A stretch of DNA of 64,000 bases. It comes from Acidobacteriaceae bacterium. Its GTDB lineage: Bacteria > Acidobacteriota > Terriglobia > Terriglobales > Acidobacteriaceae. The stretch is from the NCBI GenBank assembly GCA_031296355.1, contig JARLFX010000228.1, positions 1 to 64,000 of the forward strand. Direction: 5' to 3'. A program made the translations under genes and the position numbers. Shown in pieces: positions 27,208-37,400 of the stretch. Under the pieces are notes generated by a model. It was not told the DNA's origin, did not search any database, and worked only from the letters and a program-made list of their open reading frames with translations. How positions within the stretch are numbered: the stretch's first letter is position 1; the number at the start of each line of letters is the position of its first letter.

Positions 27208-28626
27208 TTACGGCTTGGCAGCTTGTTTAGCACGACGTTTGGCCGCCCAGCCATCTTTGGTGACTTGCGGAACACGGGTGAGCGCAAGGGCATCTTCCGG
27301 CACATCGTGGGTGATGCAGGAGCCTGCGGCGACGTAGGCCCCGTCAGCCAGTGTGAGGGGGGCGACGAGGGTAGAGTCACTGCCGACGAAGACGCGGTCG
27401 CCGATGGTGGTGGTGTGTTTGTTCACGCCGTCGTAGTTGCAAGTGATGACGCCGGCGCCGATGTTTACGCCGCTGCCTACCACGGCATCGCCGAGGTATG
27501 TGAGGTGGTTGGCCTTGGAGCCTTTGCCGAGCTTTACTTTTTTGGTCTCGACGAAGTTGCCGACGTGGGCGTTTTCGCCGATCTCGCTGAGCGGGCGCAG
27601 GTGCGAGTAGGGGCCCAAAACGGCACCGTTGGCCACGGTTGCATGGTCGAGAATGCAGCCGTGGCGGACGAGAATGTTGTCGGCAAGGGCAGAATCCTGG
27701 ATGACTGAGTAAGAGCGTATGCGGCAGTCAGAGCCGATGGTAGTGGCCCCGAGAAGCTGCACGTAGGGCTCGATGATGGTGTCTGGACCGACGGTGACGG
27801 AGGCGTCAATCACGCAGGTATCGGGTCGGAAGATGGTGACGCCACCGGTCATCAGGCGGTTGGCGGCGGCGGTACGCATGGCGGCGTCAAGGTACATCAT
27901 CTCGGCGATAGTGTTGGCCCCAAGGACTTCATCGACGTTTTCAGCGGCGAGGGCGACGACCTTTTCTCTGGCGGCGACGAGCAGGGCTGCAACGTCAGTG
28001 AGGTAGTACTCGGCGTGCGCGTTTTCTGTGCGGAGATGATCGAGCTGCTGGAAGAGGCTGGCGGTGGTGAAGGCGTAGATGCCGGAGTTGATCTCGGGCG
28101 TGGCGAGCTGCGCTGGCGTGAGAGATTTCTGCTCGACGATGGCGGAAACTTCAGCCGAATCCTTTGACTTGCGAAGGACGCGGCCGTAGCCGGTGGGGTC
28201 CGAGGGCAGCGCGGTGAGGATGGTCATGGCGGCGTGCTCGCGGAGATGAAAGTCGCGGATGGCGGCTATGGTTTCCGGGCGGATAAGTGGAACGTCGCCG
28301 GAGAGAACGAGGAGATTCTTCGGGGGCGTAATGCCGGCGGCGGCAAAGTGCGCCTTAACCTGCTGGATGGCGTGGCCGGTGCCACGCTGTTCGGGCTGGT
28401 CGACGAACTGGACGCCGGTTGAGGCGACGGCGGCGCGCACGGCTTCAGCCTGATGGCCGACGATGACGTAGATGGAGGCGGGAGGGACGATCTGCGCAGC
28501 GGCAGCGATAACGTGCAGCAGCAACGGCTTGCCGCCGATCTCGTGCAGGACCTTGGGACGGCGGGACTTAAGGCGTGTGCCTTTGCCGGCGGCCATGATT
28601 GCGATAGCGAAGTCTGGAGTAGTCAC
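27208..28626 (-). CDS. glmU: bifunctional GlcNAc-1-phosphate uridyltransferase / glucosamine-1-phosphate acetyltransferase
   Basis: 472 residues from a GTG start. It makes UDP-GlcNAc for peptidoglycan and lipopolysaccharide in two steps. The N-terminal pyrophosphorylase has AAGKGTRLKSRRPKVLHEIGG (residues 12-32), EQRGTGHAIQQ and LSGDVPLI. The C-terminal half is a left-handed beta-helix of hexapeptide repeats, with the acetyltransferase histidine region YSHLRP and signature TYLGDAVVGSGVNIGAGVITCNYDG. Length and both active sites are complete. It is divergent from the fad operon, with about 100 bases between starts. Confidence 0.95.
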   Translation of the reverse strand: MTTPDFAIAIMAAGKGTRLKSRRPKVLHEIGGKPLLLHVIAAAAQIVPPASIYVIVGHQAEAVRAAVASTGVQFVDQPEQRGTGHAIQQVKAHFAAAGITPPKNLLVLSGDVPLIRPETIAAIRDFHLREHAAMTILTALPSDPTGYGRVLRKSKDSAEVSAIVEQKSLTPAQLATPEINSGIYAFTTASLFQQLDHLRTENAHAEYYLTDVAALLVAAREKVVALAAENVDEVLGANTIAEMMYLDAAMRTAAANRLMTGGVTIFRPDTCVIDASVTVGPDTIIEPYVQLLGATTIGSDCRIRSYSVIQDSALADNILVRHGCILDHATVANGAVLGPYSHLRPLSEIGENAHVGNFVETKKVKLGKGSKANHLTYLGDAVVGSGVNIGAGVITCNYDGVNKHTTTIGDRVFVGSDSTLVAPLTLADGAYVAAGSCITHDVPEDALALTRVPQVTKDGWAAKRRAKQAAKP

Positions 28627-28658
28627 AAAATAATCTTCTCACGGACGAAAAGAAGTGG

Positions 28659-28688
28659 TTGACAAAATGAATGACCATTCAGTACGCT
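28659..28688 (+). promoter_or_regulatory. fadNAE promoter with embedded palindromic operator
   Basis: TTGACA at 28659-28664 and TACGCT at 28683-28688 are 18 bases apart. Between them lies the perfect palindrome TGAATGACCATTCA (28668-28681). A repressor bound there would cover the spacer. Half-sites of TGAATGA/TCATTCA type are known for the TetR-family fatty-acid regulator FadR of Bacillus, whose target operon has the same gene order as this one. The identity of the regulator here is an inference. Confidence 0.75.
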
Positions 28689-28724
28689 GGGCCTGCTGAT
28701 TCGACCGCCAGGAGCTTTGCCCGC

Positions 28725-31214
28725 ATGAGCACAGCACTCTTCCCCCTGCCGGCCACCGGCGCAGGCTCGTCTGCGCGTGGAGCCCGGCTGCAGATTCGCA
28801 AGGTCGCCGTATTAGGCGCGGGCACGATGGGCTCGCGCATAGCCGCTCACATCGCAAATGCCGGTGTGCCCGTGGTTCTCCTCGACATAGTGCCCAAGGA
28901 TGCTCCCCCAGGCGATGCGAAGGCGCGCAACGCAATTGTGAACGCGGCGATGGATGGACTGAAGAAGTCCAGGCCAGCGTCGTTCTTCGACAACGCCAGT
29001 GCGCGGCTGATTACACTCGGTAATTTTGAAGACGATCTCACGAAGATTGCTGACTGCGACTGGATCATCGAGGCCGTCGCGGAGAATCTTGAGATCAAAC
29101 GCACGCTGCTGGAGAAGGTGGCGGCAGTGTGCCGGCCAGACGCTATCGTGACGACAAACACGAGCGGGCTGCCGGTGGCACATATTGCGGAGAAGATGCC
29201 GGCGCAGTTCAAGCGGCGCTGGTTCGGGACGCACTTCTTCAATCCGCCGCGCTACATGCGCATGCTTGAGATTATTCCGACGGCGGAGAGCGATCCGGCG
29301 TTTATCGTAGCAGTGGAACGCTTCTGCGATCGACGGCTGGGCAAGACGATCATCCACGCAAAGGACACGCCGAACTTTATCGGCAACCGCATTGGCACGT
29401 TCGCGATGCTGAACACGATGCGCATCATGATGGAGCAGAAGCTGAGCGTGGAGGAGATTGACGCGCTGACAGGCTCTGCGATGGGCTGGCCGAAGACTGC
29501 GACGTTCCGTCTGGGCGATCTGGTGGGCGTGGATGTGCTGGCGCACGTAGCCACGAATTTTGAGAAGCAGGCGCAGGCGATTGGCGATGAACGCGCTGAA
29601 GTAACAGTGCCCGAGTTTTTACTGAAGATGCTGGCGAACAAGCAGCTCGGCGATAAGACAAAACAGGGGTTCTACAAGAAGGAAGGTAAAGACGCGGAGG
29701 GGCGCGATCTGCGCAGCGTGTGGGATTGGGAGTCGCTGGAGTACAAGCCTGCGACGCGTCCGAAATTTTCTGCGCTGGAGATGGCGAAGAACGTGGAGGC
29801 GACGCCAGCGCGGGTGAAACAGTTGCTATGGGGTGATAGCAGCGAGAAGGCGGCTCAGTTTTATTGGCCCGCGCTGACGGAGCTATTCACGTATGCAGCG
29901 AACCGGATTCCGGAGATTTCTGACAACGTGGTGGAGATCGATCGTGCGATGAAGACGGGCTTCAACTGGGAGCTTGGCCCATTTGAGATGTGGGACGCCG
30001 TTGGCGTGAAGGAGACCACGGAGGCGATGCGGGTGGCGGGCGCTCCGGTTGCAAAGAACGTGGAGAAGCTGCTGGCGAGCGGCAACATGAGCTGGTACAA
30101 GGACGATGCGACGGCGGCTTCGGGGCGCAGTTACTTCGATGTGGCAACGGGCGAGTATCTGGCGGTGCCACAGGCTGAGGGCGTGAGCGCAGTGACGGTG
30201 ATCAAGAAGGCCAACGGAGTGGTGAAGAAGAATCCAGGAGCGTCGCTGGTGGATATCGGCGATGGCGTGGCGTGTCTGGAGTTCCACTCGAAGATGAATT
30301 CACTGGGCGAAGATATTGTGTCGCTGGTGACCAACGTCTTGAAACCGCAGAGTGAGGCGGTAGCGCAGTTCGAGGCGTTTGTGATCACGAGCGACGCGAC
30401 GAACTTCTCCGTGGGCGCGAACCTGATGCAGCTGCTGATGGCGGCGCAGGAGGAGGAGTGGGACGAGGTTGACCTGATGATTCGCGGCTTCCAGACGATG
30501 ACACAGACAATCAGGTTCTGCCCGAGGCCGGTGGTAGTGGCACCGTTTGGGCTGTGCCTGGGCGGCGGGGTGGAGATCGCGATTCATGCTGCGGCGCGGC
30601 AGCCGCATGCGGAGCTCTACATGGGGTTGGTGGAGACGGGCGTTGGTCTGTTGCCGGCGGGTGGCGGATGCCGTGAATTCACAATGCGCAGTGTGGCGGC
30701 GGCGAACAGCATACGCCCAGATGCGCGGGGCGAGGGGATTGAACTGTTTGAGGCTCTGAAGAAGAACTTCGAGACGATTGCGATGGCTAAGGTTTCAACC
30801 TCTGCCGCAGAAGCTCGGGGGCTGGGGTTCATTTCACCGGCGGACGTGATCACGATGAATCGCGAGCGGTTGCTGACGGATGCGAAGGAGCGAGCGCGGG
30901 AGCTGGTAAATGCTGGCTATGTCGCTCCGGTGATGCGAACGGATATTCCTGCGCCGGGCGAGAGTGCGTTGGCAACCCTTAAGCTGGCGGTATGGACGCT
31001 GAGGGAAGGACAGTTCATCAGCGAGCACGATGCGCACGTGGCGAAGGCAGTGGCGCATGTGCTTTGCGGTGGCGGTGTGACAGCGGGGACTCCGGTGAGC
31101 GAGCAGTATTTGCTGGATCTGGAGCGTGAGGGTTTCCTGTCGCTGTGCGGAGAGAAGAAGACGCAGGAGCGTATCGCTTTTACGTTGAAGACAGGGAAGC
31201 CTCTAAGGAACTAG
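28725..31214 (+). CDS. fadN: 3-hydroxyacyl-CoA dehydrogenase / enoyl-CoA hydratase
   Basis: 829 residues. I prefer the ATG at 28725 (AGGAG at 28710-28714) over the in-frame ATG at 28671, because the latter lies inside the promoter/operator. Order: NAD-binding domain with KVAVLGAGTMGSRIAAHIA (about residues 24-42), the dehydrogenase catalytic segment THFFNPPRYMRMLEIIP, two helical HCDH C-domains, then a crotonase-type hydratase domain (FGLCLGGGVEIAIHAA, VETGVGLLPAGGG). This order, dehydrogenase first, matches FadN/YusL rather than FadB. It carries out two successive steps of fatty acid beta-oxidation. First gene of fadN-fadA-fadE. Confidence 0.92.
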   Translation: MSTALFPLPATGAGSSARGARLQIRKVAVLGAGTMGSRIAAHIANAGVPVVLLDIVPKDAPPGDAKARNAIVNAAMDGLKKSRPASFFDNASARLITLGNFEDDLTKIADCDWIIEAVAENLEIKRTLLEKVAAVCRPDAIVTTNTSGLPVAHIAEKMPAQFKRRWFGTHFFNPPRYMRMLEIIPTAESDPAFIVAVERFCDRRLGKTIIHAKDTPNFIGNRIGTFAMLNTMRIMMEQKLSVEEIDALTGSAMGWPKTATFRLGDLVGVDVLAHVATNFEKQAQAIGDERAEVTVPEFLLKMLANKQLGDKTKQGFYKKEGKDAEGRDLRSVWDWESLEYKPATRPKFSALEMAKNVEATPARVKQLLWGDSSEKAAQFYWPALTELFTYAANRIPEISDNVVEIDRAMKTGFNWELGPFEMWDAVGVKETTEAMRVAGAPVAKNVEKLLASGNMSWYKDDATAASGRSYFDVATGEYLAVPQAEGVSAVTVIKKANGVVKKNPGASLVDIGDGVACLEFHSKMNSLGEDIVSLVTNVLKPQSEAVAQFEAFVITSDATNFSVGANLMQLLMAAQEEEWDEVDLMIRGFQTMTQTIRFCPRPVVVAPFGLCLGGGVEIAIHAAARQPHAELYMGLVETGVGLLPAGGGCREFTMRSVAAANSIRPDARGEGIELFEALKKNFETIAMAKVSTSAAEARGLGFISPADVITMNRERLLTDAKERARELVNAGYVAPVMRTDIPAPGESALATLKLAVWTLREGQFISEHDAHVAKAVAHVLCGGGVTAGTPVSEQYLLDLEREGFLSLCGEKKTQERIAFTLKTGKPLRN

Positions 31215-31252
31215 AGCTGCGCACGGCGGAGAATGTACGCGCAGAAGCAAAG

Positions 31253-31290
31253 GCAAAGCAGATTCTTCGCTTCGCTCAGAATGACAAAAC
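31253..31290 (-). repeat. dispersed intergenic repeat, copy 1 (fadN-fadA gap)
   Basis: On the minus strand it reads GTTTTGTCATTCTGAGCG then AAGCGAAGAATCTGCTTTGC. The core is nearly the same as copy 2 at 62458. It lies wholly in the gap between two operon genes. Confidence 0.8.
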
Positions 31291-31313
31291 GTTGTGGGTG
31301 TTAGGAGTTTGAT

Positions 31314-32492
31314 ATGCGGGATGTAGTGATTGCGAGTGCGGTGCGGACGGCGGTGGGAAAGGCTCCACGGGGAGCGCTGCGGACGACGCGGCCGGATGAT
31401 CTGGCCGCGTTTGCTATCCAGGGCGCCCTGGCGCGAGTACCGCAACTGGAGGCCCGGGAGATTGAGGATGTCATCATAGGCTGCGCTATGCCGGAGGGCG
31501 AGCAGGGGATGAATGTGGCGCGCGTGGCGGCATTCCGCGCAGGGTTGCCGATGGAAACGGCGGCGATGACGGTGAACCGCTTCTGCGCTTCGGGGCTGCA
31601 GACAATTGCGCTCGCGGCGGAACGCATTCGCGGCGGTGGGGCTGAGGTGATCGTCGCAGGTGGAACGGAGAGTATGAGCTGCATCCCGATGGGTGGGGCG
31701 AAGATCTCGGTCAATCCGTGGCTGGTGGAAAACTATCCCAGCAGCTACATGAGTATGGGGCTGACGGCGGAGCGAGTGGCGGCGCACTATGGCATTACGC
31801 GCGAAGCGATGGATGAGTTTGCGCATGCGAGCCACATGAAGGCGCTGGCCGCGATTGGCGCAGGGAAGTTTGAGGATGAGGTGGTGCCGGTAACGGTGGT
31901 GAGTTCGACGCCGAATGGGACCGCGAAGGCGAAGCGGGTAGAGACGGTATTCAAGGCAGACGAGGGGCCGCGGGCGGACACGTCGCGGGAGGCGCTGGCA
32001 CAACTGAAGCCGGTGTTTCATGCGAAGGGGACGGTGACGGCGGGGAACTCTTCGCAGATGTCAGACGGTGCAGCGGCAGCGGTGGTGATGAGCGGCGAGC
32101 ACGCGCAGGCACTGGGGATTGAGCCGCTGGCGAAGTTTGTGGCGTTCGCGTATGCGGGATGTGATCCGGAAGAGATGGGGATCGGCCCGATCTATGCGAT
32201 CCCAAAGGTGCTGAAGATGGCGGGGCTTTCGCTGGATGACATTGGAGTGATCGAGTTGAACGAGGCGTTCGCGGCGCAAGCGTTGGCGGTGATGAAGGTA
32301 TTGGGGATTGATCCGGCACGGGTGAATGTGAACGGCGGCGCGATTGCGCTGGGGCATCCGCTGGGATGTACCGGGGCGAAGCTGACGGCGACGGTAGTGC
32401 GCGAGATGAAGCGGAGTGGTGTGAAGTACGGCATGGTGACGATGTGCGTCGGCGGCGGTATGGGCGCCGCGGGAATCTTTGAGGCGGTCTAA
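31314..32492 (+). CDS. fadA: acetyl-CoA C-acyltransferase (3-ketoacyl-CoA thiolase)
   Basis: 392 residues; AGGAG lies at 31303-31307 before the ATG. It is a complete thiolase: nucleophilic cysteine in [13 protein letters not shown] (about residue 90), the GHPLG histidine in [17 protein letters not shown] and the second cysteine in [14 protein letters not shown]. It cleaves 3-ketoacyl-CoA to acetyl-CoA and a shortened acyl-CoA. It follows fadN with a 99-base gap that contains a copy of the dispersed GTCATTCTGAGCG-type repeat, and it precedes the acyl-CoA dehydrogenase by 15 bases. Confidence 0.95.
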   Translation: MRDVVIASAVRTAVGKAPRGALRTTRPDDLAAFAIQGALARVPQLEAREIEDVIIGCAMPEGEQGMNVARVAAFRAGLPMETAAMTVNRFCASGLQTIALAAERIRGGGAEVIVAGGTESMSCIPMGGAKISVNPWLVENYPSSYMSMGLTAERVAAHYGITREAMDEFAHASHMKALAAIGAGKFEDEVVPVTVVSSTPNGTAKAKRVETVFKADEGPRADTSREALAQLKPVFHAKGTVTAGNSSQMSDGAAAAVVMSGEHAQALGIEPLAKFVAFAYAGCDPEEMGIGPIYAIPKVLKMAGLSLDDIGVIELNEAFAAQALAVMKVLGIDPARVNVNGGAIALGHPLGCTGAKLTATVVREMKRSGVKYGMVTMCVGGGMGAAGIFEAV

Positions 32493-32507
32493 CTTTTCAC
32501 GGAGATA

Positions 32508-34322
32508 ATGATGGCGACAGCGACTGCAGTACCGGCGAAGAAGGTGGCGGGCGGAAGCTTTTTGATTGAGGAGAGGACGCCCGCGGAGTGTTTCTTCCCG
32601 GAAGATTTCAGCGACGAGCAGAAGCAGATTGCAGAGATGGCGGATGCGTTCGCGGCGAATGAGGTGCTGCCGCAGAACGCTGCCATCGAGGCGAAGGATT
32701 TCAGTGTCACGCGGCGGCTGCTGAAAGAGGCCACAGAGCTGGGGCTCACGACGGTGGATATTCCGGAGGAGTATGGCGGTCTGGAACTGGACAAGGTGAC
32801 GTCGGCCATCATTGCGGACCATATTGCGCGGCAGGGAAGTTTTTCGGTTGCGTTCAGCGCGCATGTGGGCATTGGGACGCTGCCGCTCGTCTGGTACGGC
32901 ACGGCGGAGCAAAAGGAGCGCTACCTGACGCGGATTGCCAGCGGCGAGTGGGTAGGGGCGTATGCGCTGTCTGAGTCTACGTCGGCTTCGGATGCGCAGA
33001 ATGCGCGGACGCGTGCGGTGCTGAGCGAGGATGGGAAGCACTACATCCTGAACGGCGAGAAGATGTGGATCTCTAACTCGGGGTTCGCGGATATCTTTAC
33101 GGTGTTTGCAAAGTGCGCTGACCCGAAGGCTCCGGAGAAGGGCGAGAAGCTGACGGCGTTTCTGATTGAGCGCGGCACGCCGGGTTTTTCTGTGGGGAAG
33201 GAGGAGCACAAGCTTGGGATTCGCGGCTCGTCCACCTGTCCGTTGAGCCTGGTGGATTGCAAGGTGCCGGTGGAGAACCTGCTGGGCGAGATCGGCAAGG
33301 GGCATCACATCGCATTCAACATCCTGAACATTGGGCGGTTCAAGCTGGGTGCAGCGGCTGTGGGCGGGTCGCGCGCGTCACTGGGGATTGCGACAAAGTA
33401 TGCGAAGGAGCGGAAGGCGTTCGGCAAATCCATCAGCGAGTTTGGGCTGGTGCAGGAGATGCTGGCGGATTCAGCGGTGGGCGTGTTCATTGGCGAGGCG
33501 CTGGCGTATCGCACGGTGGGCATGATCGACGTGGCGCTGGCCGACGTAGACAAGAAATCGCCGGATGCTTCGAAGGAGATCCAGAAACAGATTGAAGAGT
33601 ATGCGGTGGAGTGCTCGATTCTGAAGGTGTGGGGCTCCGAAATGCTGGAGATGGTGGTGGACAATACGCTGCAGATTCACGCGGGGTATGGGTACGTGGA
33701 GGAGTTTCCGGCGGAGCGGGCGTATCGCGATGCGCGCATCAACCGGATCTTCGAGGGAACGAATGAGATCAACCGGCTGATCATCACAGGCTGGCTGATG
33801 AAGCGGGCGATGGCTGGGCAACTGGCGCTGATGCCGGCGATCAAGGCGCTGATGGACGAGGTCATGAGTGGACCATCGGCGAAGGAGGAGCGCGAGGGTT
33901 CGCTGGCGGCTGAACTGAGCATGCTGGCCAATGCGAAGAAGCTGGCGCTCTTCAGCGCGGGCGCGGCGATGCAAAAGTATATGCAGAAGATCGCCGACGA
34001 GCAGGAAGTGATGGGGGCGCTCTCTGACATGATTATCCAGATCTTTGCGATGGAGAGCGGCCTGCTGAGGGCACTGAAGATCGAAGCCTCCGGGGCAAAG
34101 GCGGAGAATGCCATCGCTATGGCACGCGTGTATGCGGCACAAGCGATGGAGAGTATTGAAGGCAACGCCAAGCGGGTGATTGCGGCAGTGGCTGAGGGCG
34201 ACATGCTGCGGACGCAGATGACTATCCTGCGGCGGCTGACGAAGTATGGCCCCGCAGACACAATTGCGCTAAAACGGGTGGTGGCAAAGAATGTGATTGA
34301 CGCGAACGGCTACGTAGTCTAG
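32508..34322 (+). CDS. fadE: acyl-CoA dehydrogenase (FadE/VLCAD-like, with C-terminal extension)
   Basis: 604 residues with CGGAG before the ATG. The core (residues 40-430) has the flavoprotein dehydrogenase signatures GAYALSESTSASDAQNAR, NGEKMWISNSGFAD, LGIRGSSTCPL and the catalytic-base region RIFEGTNEINRLI. A helical C-terminal extension of about 170 residues resembles that of very-long-chain acyl-CoA dehydrogenases and Bacillus FadE. It starts the beta-oxidation cycle by forming the trans-2-enoyl-CoA, passing electrons to ETF. Last gene of the operon; a GC-rich terminator follows. Confidence 0.93.
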   Translation: MMATATAVPAKKVAGGSFLIEERTPAECFFPEDFSDEQKQIAEMADAFAANEVLPQNAAIEAKDFSVTRRLLKEATELGLTTVDIPEEYGGLELDKVTSAIIADHIARQGSFSVAFSAHVGIGTLPLVWYGTAEQKERYLTRIASGEWVGAYALSESTSASDAQNARTRAVLSEDGKHYILNGEKMWISNSGFADIFTVFAKCADPKAPEKGEKLTAFLIERGTPGFSVGKEEHKLGIRGSSTCPLSLVDCKVPVENLLGEIGKGHHIAFNILNIGRFKLGAAAVGGSRASLGIATKYAKERKAFGKSISEFGLVQEMLADSAVGVFIGEALAYRTVGMIDVALADVDKKSPDASKEIQKQIEEYAVECSILKVWGSEMLEMVVDNTLQIHAGYGYVEEFPAERAYRDARINRIFEGTNEINRLIITGWLMKRAMAGQLALMPAIKALMDEVMSGPSAKEEREGSLAAELSMLANAKKLALFSAGAAMQKYMQKIADEQEVMGALSDMIIQIFAMESGLLRALKIEASGAKAENAIAMARVYAAQAMESIEGNAKRVIAAVAEGDMLRTQMTILRRLTKYGPADTIALKRVVAKNVIDANGYVV

Positions 34323-34338
34323 CAAAAGAGCGATCTTT

Positions 34339-34373
34339 GGCCGCCGGGGAGGCCTCTCCGGCGGCCTTTTTGT
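34339..34373 (+). terminator. intrinsic terminator of the fad operon
   Basis: GGCCGCCGG and CCGGCGGCC pair around an imperfect GC-rich inner stem and are followed by TTTTTG. It lies 17 bases after the acyl-CoA dehydrogenase stop. Confidence 0.88.
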
Positions 34374-34475
34374 TTGTTGCAGATGCGGCAGGACTCAAGC
34401 GTGGTTCGCCCGTATGGGAGGATATAGATATCCACTGTTTACTTTTGAGTAACGGTCGGTAAGAATCGACTCGAA

Positions 34476-37400
34476 ATGTCCATCTGGAAAACCGTACGTC
34501 GAATGCGCACCTATCTGCTGCAAATTGCCGGAATTGCACTTGCAGCGGCGTGCCTGCAGGCCCCAGTGGCCGCGGCCCAGACAACCACGGTGACAGGCAC
34601 GGTTTCACCGCTGCTGGCATCGGCAAACGATCTGGGAGCATTGCCGATCTCACAGGCGATGAGTGGCCTGGTGCTGCAATTGAAGCCCAGCGCAGATTTG
34701 GCGCCCTTTGCGAACGCGGTATCTGATCCCGCTTCAGCACAGTATCGCAAGTGGCTGACCGCATCACAGATCGCAGACCGCTTTGGAGCATCTCAGGCGC
34801 AGGTGGATGAGCTTACGGCATGGCTTACGTGCTACGGCTTGCAGGTAACGTTTGTTGCCCAGTCACGCGGCTTTCTAGTGGTGAGTGGCACGGTTGCTCA
34901 GATTGAAAATGCATTCGGTGTCCAACTTGACCGCTTCCTGCTGGCTAATGGCGCCGCTGGTTTTGCGAATCTGGCTGACCCAGTGCTTCCGGCGAAGATA
35001 GCCTCCAGTATCGCGAATATTCGCGGGCTCAATAGCTTTGCATATGCTCCTGCAACCGCAGCGAAAGCACTGGTGGCTGCGGGCGCAGCAGATGCGGTGA
35101 CGGCGCTCCATGCGGCCCCTCTGGCGGCACAAGGGTGGAATGGCACCGGTGTATCGGTAGTATTGGCTGGCAGCAGCGAGGGCGTGGCGGCAAACGCAGT
35201 TGCGCCGCGCGCTGTGGTGAGCGATGACTCTTCGCTTGTAGCCGATTCCTTGCTGGCAGCGGCGGAACAGATTGATGCCAATACGGCCCCGGTACTGCGC
35301 GTGGCAGGCGGATGCGTGGCCAGCCTGACCACGGCGGACATGGCATGGTTTGAGCAGGTGGCATTGCAGGCGAATGCCCAGGGGATCACACTGGTGGCTG
35401 CAACCGCTGATTGCAGCAGCGGTGCAGCATTTCCGGCATCGCTAGGTGAAGTAACTGCTGTGGGTAAGCTGGGCAGTGCATTCAGCGCGGCAACATCCTT
35501 CGCGCGGTCTACATGGCAGAATATTGCAGGTCTGCCCGTGGATGGATTGCGGCATACCCCCGATCTATCCGTGACCTCTCCCGCAGGCGCTGGGGACGCA
35601 GCAGCATTCGCAGGAGCAGTGGCGCTGATTGTGCAGAAAGCCAACGGCCTTCGGCAGGGCAATATCAACAGTTTTCTGTACTCGCTGGCGAATCTTCCTG
35701 GAGTTTTCAGTACTGCAAGCTCATCAAGCGGGCTTCATGCTCTGGCCAGTTCTACAAATACCCCAACGTCGGCAAGTTTCGATGCACTGGAAGGGCTGGG
35801 TGTACCCGACCTGACGGCGCTGCTGTCATTTGTGCCGCTGGCGGGATCAACGACGAGCTCTACACAACTCGTGGCCAGTAACTACAACATAACCTACGGT
35901 CAGAGTGTGACGCTGACAGCGACAGTGTTACCTTCGTCGCCAACGCCGACTGGATCCGTGCTCTTCTCGTATCCAAACGGATATCAAATTGTGAGTTTAT
36001 CTGGCAATACGGCTTCGCTGGTGCTGAGTTCCCTGGACGGGGGGAATAATACAATTACGGCGAGCTATTACGGGGATACGACTTATGCGGCGAGCGGCAA
36101 CACCAGCATAAATGTGACTGTGCAGCTACAGAGTGTGACCATCACAACAACTCCGACGGGCACGCCGACCATTGGGGTGAGCTTCCCGGTGACGGTAACG
36201 GTGTCCGGTTCATCCTCCGGAACGTGGCCTCCGATGGGTACCGTAACGGTGACACCGCAGGGTGCGAGCAACAGCACGGCTGGTACGGGGACACTGGGGA
36301 GATTTAGCAACAGTGTGACGGTGGATGTGACCGTTGGACAGGCAGGCCCATTCAACCTTGTGACGGCGTATGCGGGCAACATAGACTATTCGGGCGCCAA
36401 CCAGAGTACGCAGATCACGGTGGCACCGGGAACAACGACGACGGCACTGACGTACTCGCCGACGCCGCCTGTGGCGGGTCAGCCGATTACGCTTTCGGCG
36501 ACGGTGACGGGATCGGTATCGACCCCAGTGCCGACGGGCACTGTCCAATTCTATGATGGCACGACGCAGTTGACGACGGGATCGCTTGCGAGTGGCGTGG
36601 CGACGGCGACGGCGACGCTTTCGCCCGGCAAGACCCATTCGCTGACGGCGAAGTATGTGGGCGACACTAATTTCTCTTCCAGCACATCGAGCGCCGTCTC
36701 AGCAGTGGGTGGGACGATTGCCAGCGTGACGGGGCTGAGTTCCTCTACCTATACGTCGACATATGGGAGCAATGTCACGTTCACGGCGGTTGTAACGCCG
36801 GACCCGAGTGTGACTACGACACTGGTTCCGTCGGGCAAGGTCAATTTCTATTCCAACGGCACCCTGCTGGGATTTGCGACGTTGACGAAGGGGGTGGCGA
36901 ACTATTCCACGACAGCGCTTCCAGTCGGTTTGGCGTCGATTACCGCGACGTATGTGGGCGATACGAACTTTGCGACCAGCAATAGCTCGGACTATAACGG
37001 GGTGACGGTATCGGCTGCGGCGGGAACGCTGACGGCAAGCGTGGCTCCATCAAGCAGCGTTCCGTATGGCGCGACGGCAACGGTGACGGCAACGCTGACG
37101 CTTTCAAACGGAGGAACGCCGACAGGCACGATCACTGCGACGATTCCGGGCACGAACGGCGGCACGTACACCGGCACATTAGTGCCAAACACCGGCGGCT
37201 CAGCTACGGCGACGATTGTGGTGAATGCACCGCCGCCTGGAAACTACACGATTACGGTTGCGTGTGCCACGGCCACGACGAACTATACCTGCGCGCCTAC
37301 CACAGTCGCGCTGGGTACAGTGAAGGGGATTACGGCGACTACGGTAAGCTTTGTTCCCACCGCGCCCATGGCTGGGCAGACGACACAGCTTACGGCGATC

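Noticed and set aside
32061..33308. 415-codon open frame on the minus strand
   Set aside because: Antisense across the fadA-fadE junction, and both of those genes are complete and conserved.
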